A stretch of DNA of 64,000 nt from Closterium sp. NIES-65 (taxonomy: Eukaryota; Streptophyta; Zygnematophyceae; Desmidiales; Closteriaceae). This document shows positions 45,701 to 57,069 of this stretch, one piece after another (the first letter of the stretch is position 1; each line of letters opens with the position of its first letter). Under the pieces are notes generated by a model. That model saw only the letters and a list, made by a program, of their open reading frames with translations, had not been told where the DNA came from and searched no databases. The DNA lies in the NCBI GenBank assembly GCA_948144175.1, contig CANXME010002105.1, positions 248,001 to 312,000 of the forward strand, written 5' to 3'. The position numbers were made by a program, and so were the translations under genes.

Positions 45701-46140
45701 TTTTTCGCCATCGTGGATGTCGCACTGTTGTTGCCCTGCAGCTCCGCTCGTGCCTTCTTCATTTTCCAACACGCCAAGAGTTGATGTCCTGCTGCGCCGC
45801 AAAATTCGCACTTCTCATATTTTGTCGGCCGCTGCTTCGCGTCGATCTTGTCGATATCCATTGGGTCGGCGGTCGTGGGTGGTGCCGATCGCTTCATGCC
45901 AAATGATCGGTTCGGCATGTTGCGTCGTGTCTCGGGTTCACATCGCATCAGCGCATCGAATCTCTCTGCTGCACACACCATGTCGCGGTAGTTGTAGTTC
46001 GCGGCAATCACCTGTCCGCGAACTTCCATTTTTAGCCCCTCAGTATACGCTTGGATTTTTTCCCCTTCGGTCAGGTCGGTAATCTGGTTGAAGAGGCTCT
46101 CCATCTGTTGCGTGTACTGTGTTACACTGCCGAACTGTTT
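42785..46140 (-). pseudogene. Gypsy-1 gag C-terminus and pol (protease, RT, RNase H, start of integrase)
   Basis: On the minus strand this carries the zinc knuckle CEFCGAAGHQLLAC, protease LVDSGASHSVCD with DFILGQDFL, RT ([37 protein letters not shown]), RNase H and the integrase N-terminal zinc region. It is colinear with, and clearly homologous to, Gypsy-2 in the opposite orientation. Confidence 0.88.
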
Positions 46141-46789
46141 TGTGAGAATCACTGAACAAGGAACGACTGGACTAGCAAGGAGATGGGTACAAGTAAGAAA
46201 ACCTAGCAGTGTTGTACCCCATATAATCTACCCCACTACAGCCTACACAGACTATGTCATATATGTTTGACACACCCCCATAGGCAAATTGGGGGAGAAC
46301 AAGAGGTCACAAGACCAGTCAAGCAAAGCAAGGCAAGCTCAGGGTGGATCACAACGTCACCACAAAATCTGAGCACAAGCACAAGGCCACAAGGCCAGTT
46401 CACATGCAGAGTTATATGTCAAGGTGAACAAGCAAGGCAGTGATCTCAACCTAGCAAGGGTAAGCATGCAAGTGTAGGTATATATAGATCACAGTACAAG
46501 CAAAGTCAAGAAGTGAGCAAGTGAGGCCAAGTAGGCACAAGACCTAGCATCGTATAAAAGCGCTGATGATCACAAGGCTGAAGTGCCTTGGTAAAGATAT
46601 CAGTAGTGTTGGACCGAGAGGCCACGTAAGCAAGGCGCAGCTGACCACGCTGCTAGAGCTCACGAGCAAGGAAGTAGCGAAGAGCAATATGCTTCATTCT
46701 GTGCTCCCGTCTGTGCTCCCGACACAAGGCCAGCATGGCCTTGTTGTCTACATATAGAAATGGAGGAGAACGAGGCAGCTCTCCCAGGT

Positions 46790-48030
46790 CAGTCAGCAGG
46801 TACGTGAGCCAGCGTAACTCCTGTGCAGCCATGGCCCCTGCGTAGATCTCAGCCTCACAACTGGAGCCGAGAACCGAAGACGAGCGGGTAGACCGCCACG
46901 AGACAGAGCCGGAACCAAGGCTGAAGGTGTAACCCTATGACGACCGCTGCATAGCCAAGTCGTCAACCCAAGACGCGTCTGCGTGACTAGTGAGGACCAC
47001 TGGAATCCGCCCTCCAAGCACGAGCCCCATGCCCGACGTACTGCACAAGTAGCGCAACACCCTCTTTGCTGCAGCCATGTGCTCTGGTTGGTGTCTCCTA
47101 GGAGCAACATAGCGTGCCAAGATGCTAAGAGGGTATGCCAGGTCAGGTCGAGTACAGGTCATCAGGTACATGAGGCAGTCAACAAGCTCCGGGTATGGGC
47201 CACTCGGCTCTACGGACTCATCCGAAGGCAGAGCTGAGAGCGAGTTGCGAGTAGACAGTGGAGTGGCCTGAGGCGAGGAGTACGTGAAGTCGAAGCGCTG
47301 AAGGACCTGCTGCACCATGTGTGACTGAGTCAAGGTAATGGTGCGCCGTGCTCTGTCCCGGGTGATCTGCAAGCCAAGATAGCTTCGCAGTTCACCCAGG
47401 TCGGTGCACGTGTGTCTCTTCAGCAGCTCGGACTTCACGTGGGCGAGTCCAACAGTGTTAGTAGTAGCAAAAACCTAGTCGTCGACGTACACGAGGATGT
47501 AGAACGGCGGCAAAGCGGTGTCGGTGCGCAGACACAGCGACGGGTCAGCAGTAGAAGGAGCAAACCCAAGGGCCACAAGCGTAGTCCTCAGTGTGTCGTG
47601 CCACTCACGGGGCGCCTGGCGGAGACCGTAGACTGGCCGCTGGAGGCTCCACTGGGTACGAGGAGGAAACGAACCAGTGAAGCCAGGTGGGCGGCGCAGC
47701 CAAATCTCCTCGTGCTGGCTGCCTTGTAGGAAAGCAGTGCTGAAGTCAAGAGAGTGAAGCTCGTAGTCGCGCTGAGCGGCTATGTGTAGCAGCACCCGAA
47801 GAGTGGTCATCTTTGGGGTGGGAGAGAAGGTTTGGAAGTAGTCAACTCCCTGTCGCTGACTGAAGCCTCGAGCCACGTAACGCGCCTTGAAGACAGGTGG
47901 AGAACCCGACGGCCGCTTCACCCTGAAGATCCACATGCCACTGACGATGTTCGCCCCAGGTGGGGGAACCTCGTCGACGTAGGTGCTTGTGGACTTCCAC
48001 GAAGCCATCTCTGCGTCCATGGCTGTCTGC
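46790..48030 (-). pseudogene. Copia-3 RT and RNase H region
   Basis: RT: ANIVSGMWIFRVKRPSGSPP, FKARYVARGFSQRQGVDYF, LDFSTAFLQGSQHEEIWL, YGLRQAPREWHDTL, FYILVYVDD. Downstream are LRSYLGLQITRDRARRT and CLMYLMTCTRPDLAYPLSIL. This is the Copia RVT_2 and RNase H set. Confidence 0.85.
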
Positions 48031-48639
48031 CACTAAGAGGAGTAGGGACCCTCTATCGCCTCTGCGTAAGAGCGCGGGGTCGAGATCTCAGGTGCATCCG
48101 GATCTCCCTCAGGGGCAAGCAGCATGGACACGAGATGAGGTAAAGCAGCAGCAAAACACTGGAACTCCTCCTGCCTATCCTCAAGGACGTCCGTGCTAAG
48201 AGCACACTCACGCCCGACAGACGAAGGACAGGTAGACTCAGACTCAGCAACAAGACTAGCGGCATAGTCTAGACGGCAGTGAGCAGCGAAGTCGACAAGC
48301 TCAGCAATTAAGGCAGACGCAGCAGTGGACTCAAAGGTAGGGTCAGTCGCAACACTAGCCAGGAGATGCGTGACAGTAGGACTAGTAGCACGAAGGGAGT
48401 TAGACTACGGGTAAGCAAGGGCAGGAGGAGAGGACTCAGGAGGAGACGGCAAAGGGACACGCAGTGGAGCAGTGCCATCTAGTGCGTGCTTGGGACCGCA
48501 GGAGGACGCTGACTCGGAACACGACGAGCGGTGCGAGCAGCACGAACAGGCAACGCCGGAACTCCAGTAGGACCACCGTAGGGAGAAGGAGCAGGCAGTT
48601 GGGAGGCCAGCTATAACTGTGACTCAGACTGGACAGGCG

Positions 48640-49460
48640 GTGGACACACTAAAGACAGAGAAGGACCAGTAGAAGGTGGGAGACCAAGAACCTGCTCAAG
48701 GAGCGGAACGAAGTACGGCCACGGCCGCGCAGCACCTCTAGAACCAGCAAGGACAGCACTAGCACCCCCAGCGTCAGCTCCAGCTGCTCCAGCAGCACCA
48801 CCAGCTGCTCCAGTAGCGCCAACTCCCGCACCCACAGGAGCACCGGCTCGAGCAGCACCTCTAGCTCCAGCACCCTCAGTAGCTCCAGTTCCAGCAGGAC
48901 CACCGGAAGACGAAGCAGCTCGAGCTCCAGTACCGCCAGTAGCACCCACGCCAGCAGCACCGCCAGCTCCAGCACCGCCAGCTCCAGCACCGCCAGCTCC
49001 AGCACCGCTAGCTCCAGCATCGCCAGCAGCTCCAGCACCAGTAGCACCACCAGGCCCAGTACCTCTAGTACCTCTAGTACGAGCACCTCCGGGACCCGCG
49101 GCTCCAGAACTCCCAGCAGCCCCAGCAGCAAAACGAACTCTAGTAGCAGCAGAACCTCCAGCACCGGAAGCACCACCAGCTCCAGCATTACGGCTCCAGC
49201 GTCGAGCAAACCACTCGCGCAGCTCTTGCATCAAACCACCCGAAGGACCTCCAGGCCCAGCACCTCCAGACTCCACACGAGCACGCCCAGCACCCTCACG
49301 CTCCGCACCCCCAGACTCAGCAACCCCAGGCTCAGCACCCCCAGACTCAGCACCCCCAGGCTCAGCACCCCCAGACCAGCACCCCCAGGCTCCGCACGCT
49401 CGGGCTCAGCACCAACAGACCCGGCAACCGCAGGCTCAACACCCCTAGCAGCACCAGAGT
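48640..49460 (-). repeat. Copia-3 Gly/Ala-rich linker between integrase and RT
   Basis: Degenerate 12-15-bp repeats (GCCAGCTCCAGCACC on the plus strand) encode GAGGAGAGGAG-like stretches over some 200 residues, with an RSEWF/LREWFARRW motif in the middle. It corresponds to the Copia-2 linker at 22,560-23,340. Confidence 0.75.
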
Positions 49461-51274
49461 CAACAGCTACCTTGACAAGCTCGACTGTGTCTACCTGGGA
49501 CACACCTGAGGGGGCAGGACCCTGAGGGGGGAGGGGGTCTACCGAGTGGGGGACCTGGCGCGAGGAAGAGCGGCGGGGGGGGAAGGGGAGCAGTGCGGTA
49601 GGGGAAGAGACGGTAGTAGGGAACCGACTCATCAAACGTGACGTCATGAGAGGACAGAACACGGCGCGAGGTGGGGTGGTAAAACTGCCAACCAGGCGCG
49701 TCAGGGGGGAAGCCAAGGAAGACGCAGGGAATAGCATGGGGGGACAGCTTGTCCGCAGACAAGTCGCGGACAAAAGACCGAGATCCCCAGACACAGAACG
49801 TAGACGCATTGCCAAGCTTCCCCGTCCACCGCAGAGTAGGGGAGGTCTCCGGCAAGGAGACCCAGGGCTGAAGGTTGATCTGATGCGCAGCGTACTGAAC
49901 CGCGAACGGCTACAGAATATGAGTAGCAGCCGCATGGATCATGGACGTACGAGTGACGTCCATGACCATGCCAATGCGGCGCTAAGCAATCCCATTTTGC
50001 TGCGGAGAGGCCGGAAGCGTGAACTTCTGGCGGATGCCCTCCGCACGATAGAAGGCTCGCAAAAGGTCGGAGGAAAACTATCCACCTCTATCGGAGTGCA
50101 GACGCAGAACAGGAAAGTCCGAGTCGAACCTCTATCTGAGGTGGAGACTGGCAGCGTCGATCCAGTCGATCAACACCTCCGTAACCTCACCCTTACAGCG
50201 CAAGGGGAAGACTGTGGTGTAACGCGAGTAGTCGTCAACCACCAGCAGGAAGTAGCGCTCGTGACCCTGTCCACGGACGCGGGCCCGGCCCCACACATCC
50301 ATGTGGAGAGTCTGCAGTGGAGCCTCTGTGGGAGGAAACTCAGAGGAGTGAGGAGCGACGCGCTGCCTCCCCTCGACGCAGGGAACGCAGGTAGGGACAG
50401 GCCCCGGGGGAAGGAGAGGGAGGGACCGGGGGAGACCAGAGACAAGGACACGGGAGGCCATGCCTCGAAGACAAGGCAAGGAGGGGTGACCAAGGCGGTG
50501 GTGCCAGAGGAGAGTCTGGTGAGACAGGAGACGACACGAGCAGGGGGCAGACTCAGGACCAGACCTGGATGCTGCAGCAAACACCTGACCCAACACAGCT
50601 ACCTGACCAGACGCAGGAATCGGAGGAGACTCAGTAGTCAGTGTGTAGAGGCTTGACCCCGGCTGACGGGTGAACGAGGCCAAGTGTCGGCCCGTCCGAG
50701 CACACGTGGAGTGGGTCACTCGCTGACTCGCAGGTGTGAATTGGTCAAACCCCCCATCCTGCAGGTCAGCACCACTCACCAAGTTCGTGGAGAACGAGGG
50801 GAGGTAAAGACCTGACAGGGAGCCAGACGGTGCCGCCGGACACGGTAAGCCAGTGGAGTAGTGGGCAAGGACAGGACCCCCAGAGGGGTCTGCCTGGGAG
50901 ACTGCAATCGGCCGACTAAGCGGCATGAGTGTGGTGCGGTCTCGAAAGAAGGAGCGGGAAGCACCGGAGTCAAGGGTGAAGGTGTGCAAGACCGCAGCAG
51001 GCGTAGCACCAGAGAGAGCAGACTCACCAGCACCTGGAGCAGGAGACTCACCAGCGCCTGGAGCAGCAGCCTCACCAACATCTGGAGCAGAAGACGCACG
51101 AGCACCTAGAGCAGCAGCCTCACCGGCACCTAGAGCAGCAGACTGGATACCGGGGTCAGGCGGCACACACAGGTGACAGGCACCCTTAGCACTAGTAGGC
51201 AATGCATACATGGCAGTGAGGATAGCATCATAGTCAAGAGCAAAGATATATACCCTCTGCCTAAGCAGCTCCAT
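49460..51274 (-). pseudogene. Copia-3 gag C-terminus, protease and integrase region
   Basis: Protease LDSGASRSFFRDRTTL, pre-integrase LLWHHRLGHPSLPCLRGMA with CVPC, integrase FLLVVDDYSRYTTVFPLR and the downstream PETSPTLRWTGKLG ... FVRDLSADKLSPHA block typical of Copia integrase C-termini. It is colinear with Copia-2. Confidence 0.85.
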
Positions 51275-51399
51275 CCAGACGGGGAGCTCAGCGTCGTCGC
51301 CAGACTCTGTACGCCAAGCGTCGCTCAGACGGGCAAAGCAGCAGGACTCTGTGTGACTAGGTGTCCCGCAAGGCTGACCAGTCCGGACACCCGTGCAAA

Positions 51400-52650
51400 T
51401 GACGTACGGGCAGCGAGCAGCACTCCGCGACCCTCTACTCTGAGCGTACCACTCACAAAGCTGTTGGGGCGAACGCTGCAGCTGGACCTAGCCACTACCA
51501 GAAGCTCCCGAACTACCCACTCCAGGGGGACTCCCACTACGGCCACCCCAACAACCCCAACTAGCGTACCACTCACGAAGCTGCTGGGGCGTGAGGGACT
51601 CACGCGGACGGCCCTGGAGCTGCATCTGGCCACGCCAGACGCAACAGTAGCAGTAGTAACAGTAGTAACAGCACAGGCAGGGTAGTGATCACCAGGGGAG
51701 GGAAGGGCAGGCGCACGACGGCGGCTACGGGCGGGGCCGCTACAGCGGCAAGGCGGGGCCGCGACCGCGGCAGGGAACTCCGCGGTAGTTGGTGCAGGGC
51801 GGGGCCGAGCCGCGACGGCTGCTGGTGCAGGGCGGGGACAGGGCCGCAACGGCAGCTGCTACAGGGCGGGGCAGTCCGCGACGGCAGCTACTGCAGGGCG
51901 GGGCAGGCCGTGACGACAGCTGCTGCAGGGCGGTGCAGAAGCGGCCGTGTAAAGGGCGGGCGCGGGATAGGGCAGGGCGCCGTGACGGGCAGGGGCGACG
52001 CTGCGCGGGTCCCGCAGGGGCGTCGCGACGAGCTGGGGCGACGCCCAGGTCCCGTTGGGACGGCGCGACGCGCAGTAGCCGCGCCTTGCGGGTCCCGCAG
52101 GGGCATCGCGACGAGGCGGTGGCGACGCGCGGGTCCGGCAGGGGCGTCGCGACGAAGCGGGGGGCGACGTGCGGGTCCCGCAGGGGCGTCGCGACGAAGC
52201 AGGGGGCGACGTACTGGTCCTGCAGGGGCGTCGCGACGAGGCAGGGGCGACGCGTCGAGACGAGGCCGAGGCAGGGCGACGCGTCGCGGGGTCCAGGGGC
52301 CGCGCCGCGGAGTCCAGGGGTGGCTGCGCGGGTGCAGGGCAGGGACGCCTGCTCAAGGGGCCAGGGGCGGCTGCTGCAGGGGCAGCTGGTCCAGGGGCCA
52401 GGGGCGGCTGTACGAGCGGCTGCTCCAGGGGCCAGGGGCGGCTGCTGCAGTGGCGGCTGCTCCAGGGGCCAGGGGCGCGGGTAGGCAGGCGCTCAAGGGC
52501 GCGGGTAGGCAGGCGCTCGAGGGCGCGGGTAGGCAGGCGCTCGAGGGCGCGGGTAGGCAGGGGCTCGAGGGCGCGGGTAGTCAGGCGCAAGGCACGTGAC
52601 AGGGCAGGCAGGCACGACAGTGCAATTAGGGCAGGGTAGAAAAAAAGTTT
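51400..52650 (-). repeat. Copia-3 gag N-terminus and leader repeats
   Basis: Two copies of the PQQLREWYA-coding segment occur at about 51430-51480 and 51560-51640. They are followed by GGGGCGGCTGCTGCAG repeats and a stretch (51990-52280) of repeated GGTCCCGCAGGGGCGTCGC-GACGAG blocks that also occur in NA-3 and NA-4. The part nearest the PBS has 27-bp GGGCGCGGGTAGGCAGGCGC repeats (52480-52580). Confidence 0.75.
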
Positions 52651-52835
52651 GTGGTGGGCCCTTAAAAAAAAACGGTCCCACTAGGGAACCTGCTCTGAAA
52701 CCATGTGAGAATCACTGAACAAGGAATGACTGAACTAGCAAGGAGATGGGTACAAGTAAGAAAACCTAGCAGTGTTGTACCCCATATAGTCTACCCCACT
52801 ACAGCCTACACAGACTATGTCATATATGTTTGACA

Positions 52836-53365
52836 TGTTTATGCCGATGAATCTGCTGCCGCGCCATGTAGCTGGAGTTGATTGGTTCGAAACGTTGAAT
52901 TAAAGCTTCCCGAAACTGCGTCCATGACCCCTCGCCTCGGACCTCGTTGCTATTGTAAATCCACTCGAGCGCTGAGCCTCGCAAAAGTGTCGCTGCGAGC
53001 CGAATCCACATTGCATCGTGTGTCGGGGTCGTACAACCAACGGCCTCGAAGTAAATTTCAAGGGTCGCAATGAATCGACAAATGTCGGTGTCTCTCGCAT
53101 TCGGATTGAACGTCTCCGGTAGCCTCGGACATGCCGCCTCAAGATTCACTGTAGCGGCTGCCGCTGCTACTAGGTGAAGTGTCGGTGTCGCCGCTGCTGC
53201 TGCTGCCGTCGCTGCTGCATTTGCTGCTGCGTTCGCTGCTGCTGTGGCGGCTACCGACTGGTTCGTGAGAAGCTCCTCTATTCGCTCGAATGCCGCTCGC
53301 GTCTGGTCCAGGCCGGTGTGTAACTCCGTAATTTTTCGTACGGAATTATCACGATTTTCCTCCAT
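52836..53365 (-). pseudogene. Gypsy-1 gag N-terminal part
   Basis: It starts MEENRDNSVRKITEL, with a coiled segment and an Ala-rich run, then CPRLPETFNPNARDTDICRF and LLRGSALEWIYN. These match the Gypsy-2 gag domain. Copia-3 cuts it immediately downstream. Confidence 0.82.
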
Positions 53366-53796
53366 TTGGTGATTTACAGGAAGATTTGCGACAAAAATAT
53401 ATGAATTCTAGGCGTTGGTCATCTCACTGAGAGTCGAGTTGACTGCAAAAATGACGAGGGCTGATTCTGTAGGTCGTGTAATTCTCTCTTAGTCGAAATT
53501 TGCGTCCAATCTCGGCCATTTAGAAGAAACTCGATCCGACGCTCCAAATTCCAACTTTTTGGGGCAAAATTCTCAGGGCCGTTGAGATTCGAATCGATCC
53601 GACGGTCGAAATTCCAATTTTTTCGCCACTGGACCTGAGGAGTGTTCGAGAACCGGTTCGAGGGGGGCGTTAGAAAATAGCGCGGAACTGGTTTACGTAC
53701 CCGAAATCGGCACTTTCCGTCGTTGCCCCCGTGGTTTTAAAAGCTAGGTTTTAGCGGTCGAAAAACTTCGCTTGCAAACAGTCTCTGATTACCAGG
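53366..53796 (-). other. Gypsy-1 5' leader and PBS
   Basis: Between gag and the right LTR lies about 430 bp of leader with no ORF of note. It ends at a PBS of TGGTAATCAGAG type adjacent to the LTR at 53796. Short words such as GATCCGACG(C/G)TC recur twice. Confidence 0.6.
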
Positions 53797-54169
53797 TGTG
53801 AGGATCTAGGATCGAGCTCAGGAAATAGAGTTTGAATTGAATGATCACCTGGGTACAACACAGGGCTATATATATATAGGCTCGACACAAGGCCTAGTAA
53901 CCAGGTGTTACGCGAAGGTTCCGCGAGTCGCGAAGCGTCCCGAACAGATCCTTCCCGAATTCGATAGAAGGCAATTCGGTTGCAACCGAAAAGCCCAGAA
54001 TTCGGTGCACGCAACCTAACTCGGTGCTATAACTATAATAAAATATAGGAAAGCACCTAGCCTAGGAAATCAAACAATTCATGCATGCATATAATTATCA
54101 TATGCTAGAAATAGCATAATAAAGTAAAGGCAAGCAAGCATAGCTGGCACAAGCCGTCGTACTCTCACA

Positions 54170-54540
54170 ACCTGGTACCTGGACAGCTGCTGCGGCCAGC
54201 ATATGGTGGGCTCCGAGCGTTACATATCCAACGTCGTCGCCACCCCTACAGTCACCTACATCACCGTGGCTAATAACACACGCCTGCGCGCAAGTGCGCA
54301 ATGCATCGTCATGCTCAAGCTGCGCGGAAGCCGCACGCACATCATGCTCAACGATGCGCTGATCATCCAGAACCTGCGCTTCAAACTGCTTTCGGCCGCA
54401 CAACTCATGGACTGCGGCGTTGACCTCAACACGGATCGCACAACGCACGACATTTTGCTGCACTACGAATCCAGGACTTTCCCCCTCAGGCAGATCGGAC
54501 GAGCACACTCCGAAAATGGAGTGTATGTCATGGACTTTGA
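54170..54540 (+). pseudogene. Copia-1 copy 2, protease C-terminal region
   Basis: Resumes with the CGQHMVGSERYISN block and runs to LIIQNLRFKLLSAAQLMDCG, as in copy 1. Confidence 0.8.
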
Positions 54541-55745
54541 CATTCCCGACTGCAACGGCGATTCACACGAGCTAATCGATCTCTTGCCTCTGCGTTTCGA
54601 GCATATCCACCGTAGGGACTGGAAGCACCCTGACGGCAGACCGTGGGTGCCGCATCATCCCCACCCACGCGAAACAGCGCTACACGATCCTGACCCAGAC
54701 GGCATCTGCAGAGACTGCCACACGCCAACGGCGTCAACTAGTGCAATTGCCGGCCGCGCGACTCGCCGCCATCGACGAAGCCGAGCGCCACGCGCCGCCA
54801 GAAGAAGGAATGTCACAACTAGAGTTTGAAGTCACCACGCGCGGCGTGTTCGGCACGCCAGAATACCCTCTCATCGGACCCCCCTCCCAATATCTGCAAG
54901 GCATGCTGCGTGGCACTGGCGTCGGCACCTTCGATGCGCATGGCGTGCCGCGACCCTAGACCGATGAGAAATTTTTGGAAATCTACTCTCATCGGCGCGT
55001 CCCGTCGAAGAAACTTACCGTGGAACAGGAAGAAGAACTCGCGCGCCGCGAAGCTGAAGAGCTTCGCCAGCAAAGTCTCACCGAAGCGCGCGGGACGTTC
55101 GCCTGCGGCGCGTGGGGAGCCGAAGCAGAAGAAAGTGCCTCCAATAAAGGGGGGTGGGGAAGTGCTGGCGGATGGGGAATGAGCGATACCGGCGGATGGG
55201 GAACGAGCGATACCGGCGGATGGGGAACGAGCGATACCGGCGGTTGGGGAAACAGCGGCGGAACCTGGGCCAACGCAAGCGGTGGATGGGGCGCAGCAAC
55301 TAGCGCTGACAACAACGGCTGGGGGACTTCCCGCAAAGAACAAAAGGGGGGAGACAAAGAAGCAGATGCTCCTGAGGCAACACCTGCAGTTGTTCCCCTT
55401 GGTTGTCCACCACGCCATGTTCCACTTGCATTACCCCCTCCCGACAACCCACCGCGTCGCGATCCCTGGGACACCATCGACTGGGGAAACGAGCCGTCAA
55501 CCCCGCGTCGCACCGTCTACGGACCCGCTCCTGAACCACGTGAACCCACCTTTGTCACTGGAACCATCCCTGGGACCAATATTCCCCTCTCCAAAATCCG
55601 CGACAATGAGTTTTTAGCGCTAATAATGACCACCGCCAACGACGAAGAAGAAGCAGCAGAAGAGGCAGCAGCAGAACCTGCCCCTGTATCTGACGAAGAT
55701 CCCGGAGAAGCTCGCATGCGCTACATGCGCACCTCCGGCTTTTGC
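54541..55745 (+). pseudogene. Copia-1 copy 2, accessory region with WG repeats
   Basis: Same layout as copy 1: YVMDFDIPDC, Pro/His-rich part, TPEYPLIGPPSQYLQGM, a Glu-rich helix, then WG repeats at about 55147-55325, and the acidic tail before DAFWHQRLGHPS. This copy has one more GGWGTSDT unit than copy 1, so the repeat number varies. An AGO-hook role is inferred only from the spacing and composition. Confidence 0.7.
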
Positions 55746-56315
55746 GCCGACGATGCATTCTGGCACCAGCGCCTCGGACATCCTTCACGCGCGACGCTGA
55801 AAAATTGCATCGACGCAGGCGTCTTCGCTCTTGGAGCGCTCCTGCGCCCAGATGGCACCGAAGTGAGAGGCGCGACACATCTGCGCAACTGCACCGTCTG
55901 CCCCGAAGCCGCACAGCCACCAGCCGTTCCCGCTGCTCGAACCAGGAACGAACCGCTACCCCAAGCTGCACAAGGTGTATAACGACTTCCTGAACGTGGG
56001 GCACTGCGGAGTTGACGACGAAATGTACACGCTTACCTTCGTCAACGCTGGAACGCGCCACGTGCGGGTTGCAAACGTGGAGTCATGCAACAGAGCCCAC
56101 GAGGTATTCCGCCTCTGGCTAGCGCACGCGCAGCGGCACTCCGGGGAGAAGCTGAAGATCTGGCAATCTGACGGCGCTGCAGAATTCAGGAGCAAGCAGA
56201 TGCAAGATTACCTGTCGCAAAAGGGGATTGAGCACCACATCTCTCTCCCCTACGCACATCAGCAGCAGGGCGTAGCCGAGCGGACGAACCGCACGCTCAT
56301 GACGCAGGTGCGGGC
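55746..56315 (+). pseudogene. Copia-1 copy 2, integrase region (incomplete)
   Basis: FWHQRLGHPSRATLK, NCTVCPEA, LTFVNAGTRHVRVANV, WQSDGAAEFRSK and QQGVAERTNRTLM, after which the sequence changes to unrelated AT-rich DNA. Confidence 0.85.
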
Positions 56316-57064
56316 TAAGGGAGAACTTTTGGGAATGTTAAACAACCCTTGGTTCTTCCAACAACAAGAACCATTGGTGTTCGTAGAATCGATTTCACAC
56401 TGCACCTTCTACAACCTTAACTTTCACAAAGCACGAGCTCTCATGTTCAAAGGCTACCTCGCATCCTTTCCGGACTTTGTGAGCCCCAACGTATGCGGAG
56501 CCTCGTTTTTTGATGGCCCCCAGCTAGCTTCATTCCCCCACCTTTTTATGCATCTTCAGTTCTTGGAAGTTTAATTGCATAGCGTGTTATTCAATGTATT
56601 CTTTGTTATAACCCGACTATTATTCTACCAATTTTACCCTTTTTACGCTATATGAGGTCATATTCCATGCTCATATTAGGTTTGGTTTTTGTCAAGCGCA
56701 AACCACGGAAGACTAGGAGAGGACATGTCTTCTTGGTGTCGGTTGGGCCGATTGCGGGAATCTAGAAAGTTTATGTCGCAACACAATTGTATGACCTCAT
56801 TCAAATTGTGGGCCAATTAACAATGTCCAAGTTAGCTGATCGCTCAAACAAGAAGATTGCGCACGCGCCAACCAAATGTTACATAATCGTCAAAATTTTT
56901 GGCAGAACGTATCTCGTCAAGCGTGTCTCCACAACAATCTGACACAACCAGCCCAAGTCGAAATCTTCTCAACAATAAACAAATTTGTTCACCTTACGAA
57001 GTCGGATTCCCCTTTTCCACACCCCCTTCTGCATCCCTAGCACCAGATTACTCACACCCGCTAC
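56316..57064. other. AT-rich unassigned segment after Copia-1 copy 2
   Basis: It begins CTAAGGGAGAAC and has an inverted repeat GGTTCTT...AAGAACC near 56350-56373. The first 50 bp resemble 11631-11676. The base composition is much lower in GC than its surroundings. No ORF with a recognisable domain. The last 60 bp may already be NA-5 interior. Confidence 0.4.
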
Positions 57065-57069
57065 CCCCA

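Larger units (their letters stand above)
46141..52835 (-). mobile_element. Copia-3 (LTR retrotransposon fossil) inserted in Gypsy-1 gag
   Basis: LTRs 46141-46272 and 52704-52835 (132 bp, about 3 differences) start TGTGAGAATCACTG and end GTTTGACA. Flanking duplication is TGTTT (46136-46140 and 52836-52840). The PBS lies beside the right LTR (minus strand TGGTTTCAGAGCAGGTTCCC). Same family group as Copia-2, with similar short LTRs, gag repeats and INT-RT linker. Broken, several breaks, young by LTR identity. Confidence 0.92.
35595..54169 (-). mobile_element. Gypsy-1 (chromodomain LTR retrotransposon fossil), hosting Gypsy-2 and Copia-3
   Basis: LTRs 35595-35945 and 53797-54169 start TGTGAGGATCTAGG and end CTCTCACA on the plus strand. 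The flanks AATTG/ACCTG compared with the uninterrupted site in copy 1 fit a decayed 5-bp duplication. On the minus strand a PBS of TGGTAATCAGAG type follows the right LTR, then gag (53365-52836), Copia-3, the rest of gag and pol (46140-42785), Gypsy-2, and the integrase end with a chromodomain (36908-35950). Broken, several breaks. Confidence 0.9.
34104..56315 (+). mobile_element. Copia-1, copy 2, joined head-to-tail to copy 1 through a shared LTR
   Basis: The LTR at 34104-34529 is both the 3' LTR of copy 1 and the 5' LTR of copy 2. It is followed directly by the PBS (TGGTATGAGAGC) and a second gag start. The interior runs 34530-35594, is split by Gypsy-1, and resumes at 54170 with the same protease sequence that follows ACAAC in copy 1. 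It continues through the WG accessory region into integrase and is replaced by unrelated AT-rich DNA after about 56315. RT, RNase H and a right LTR are absent. Confidence 0.87.
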
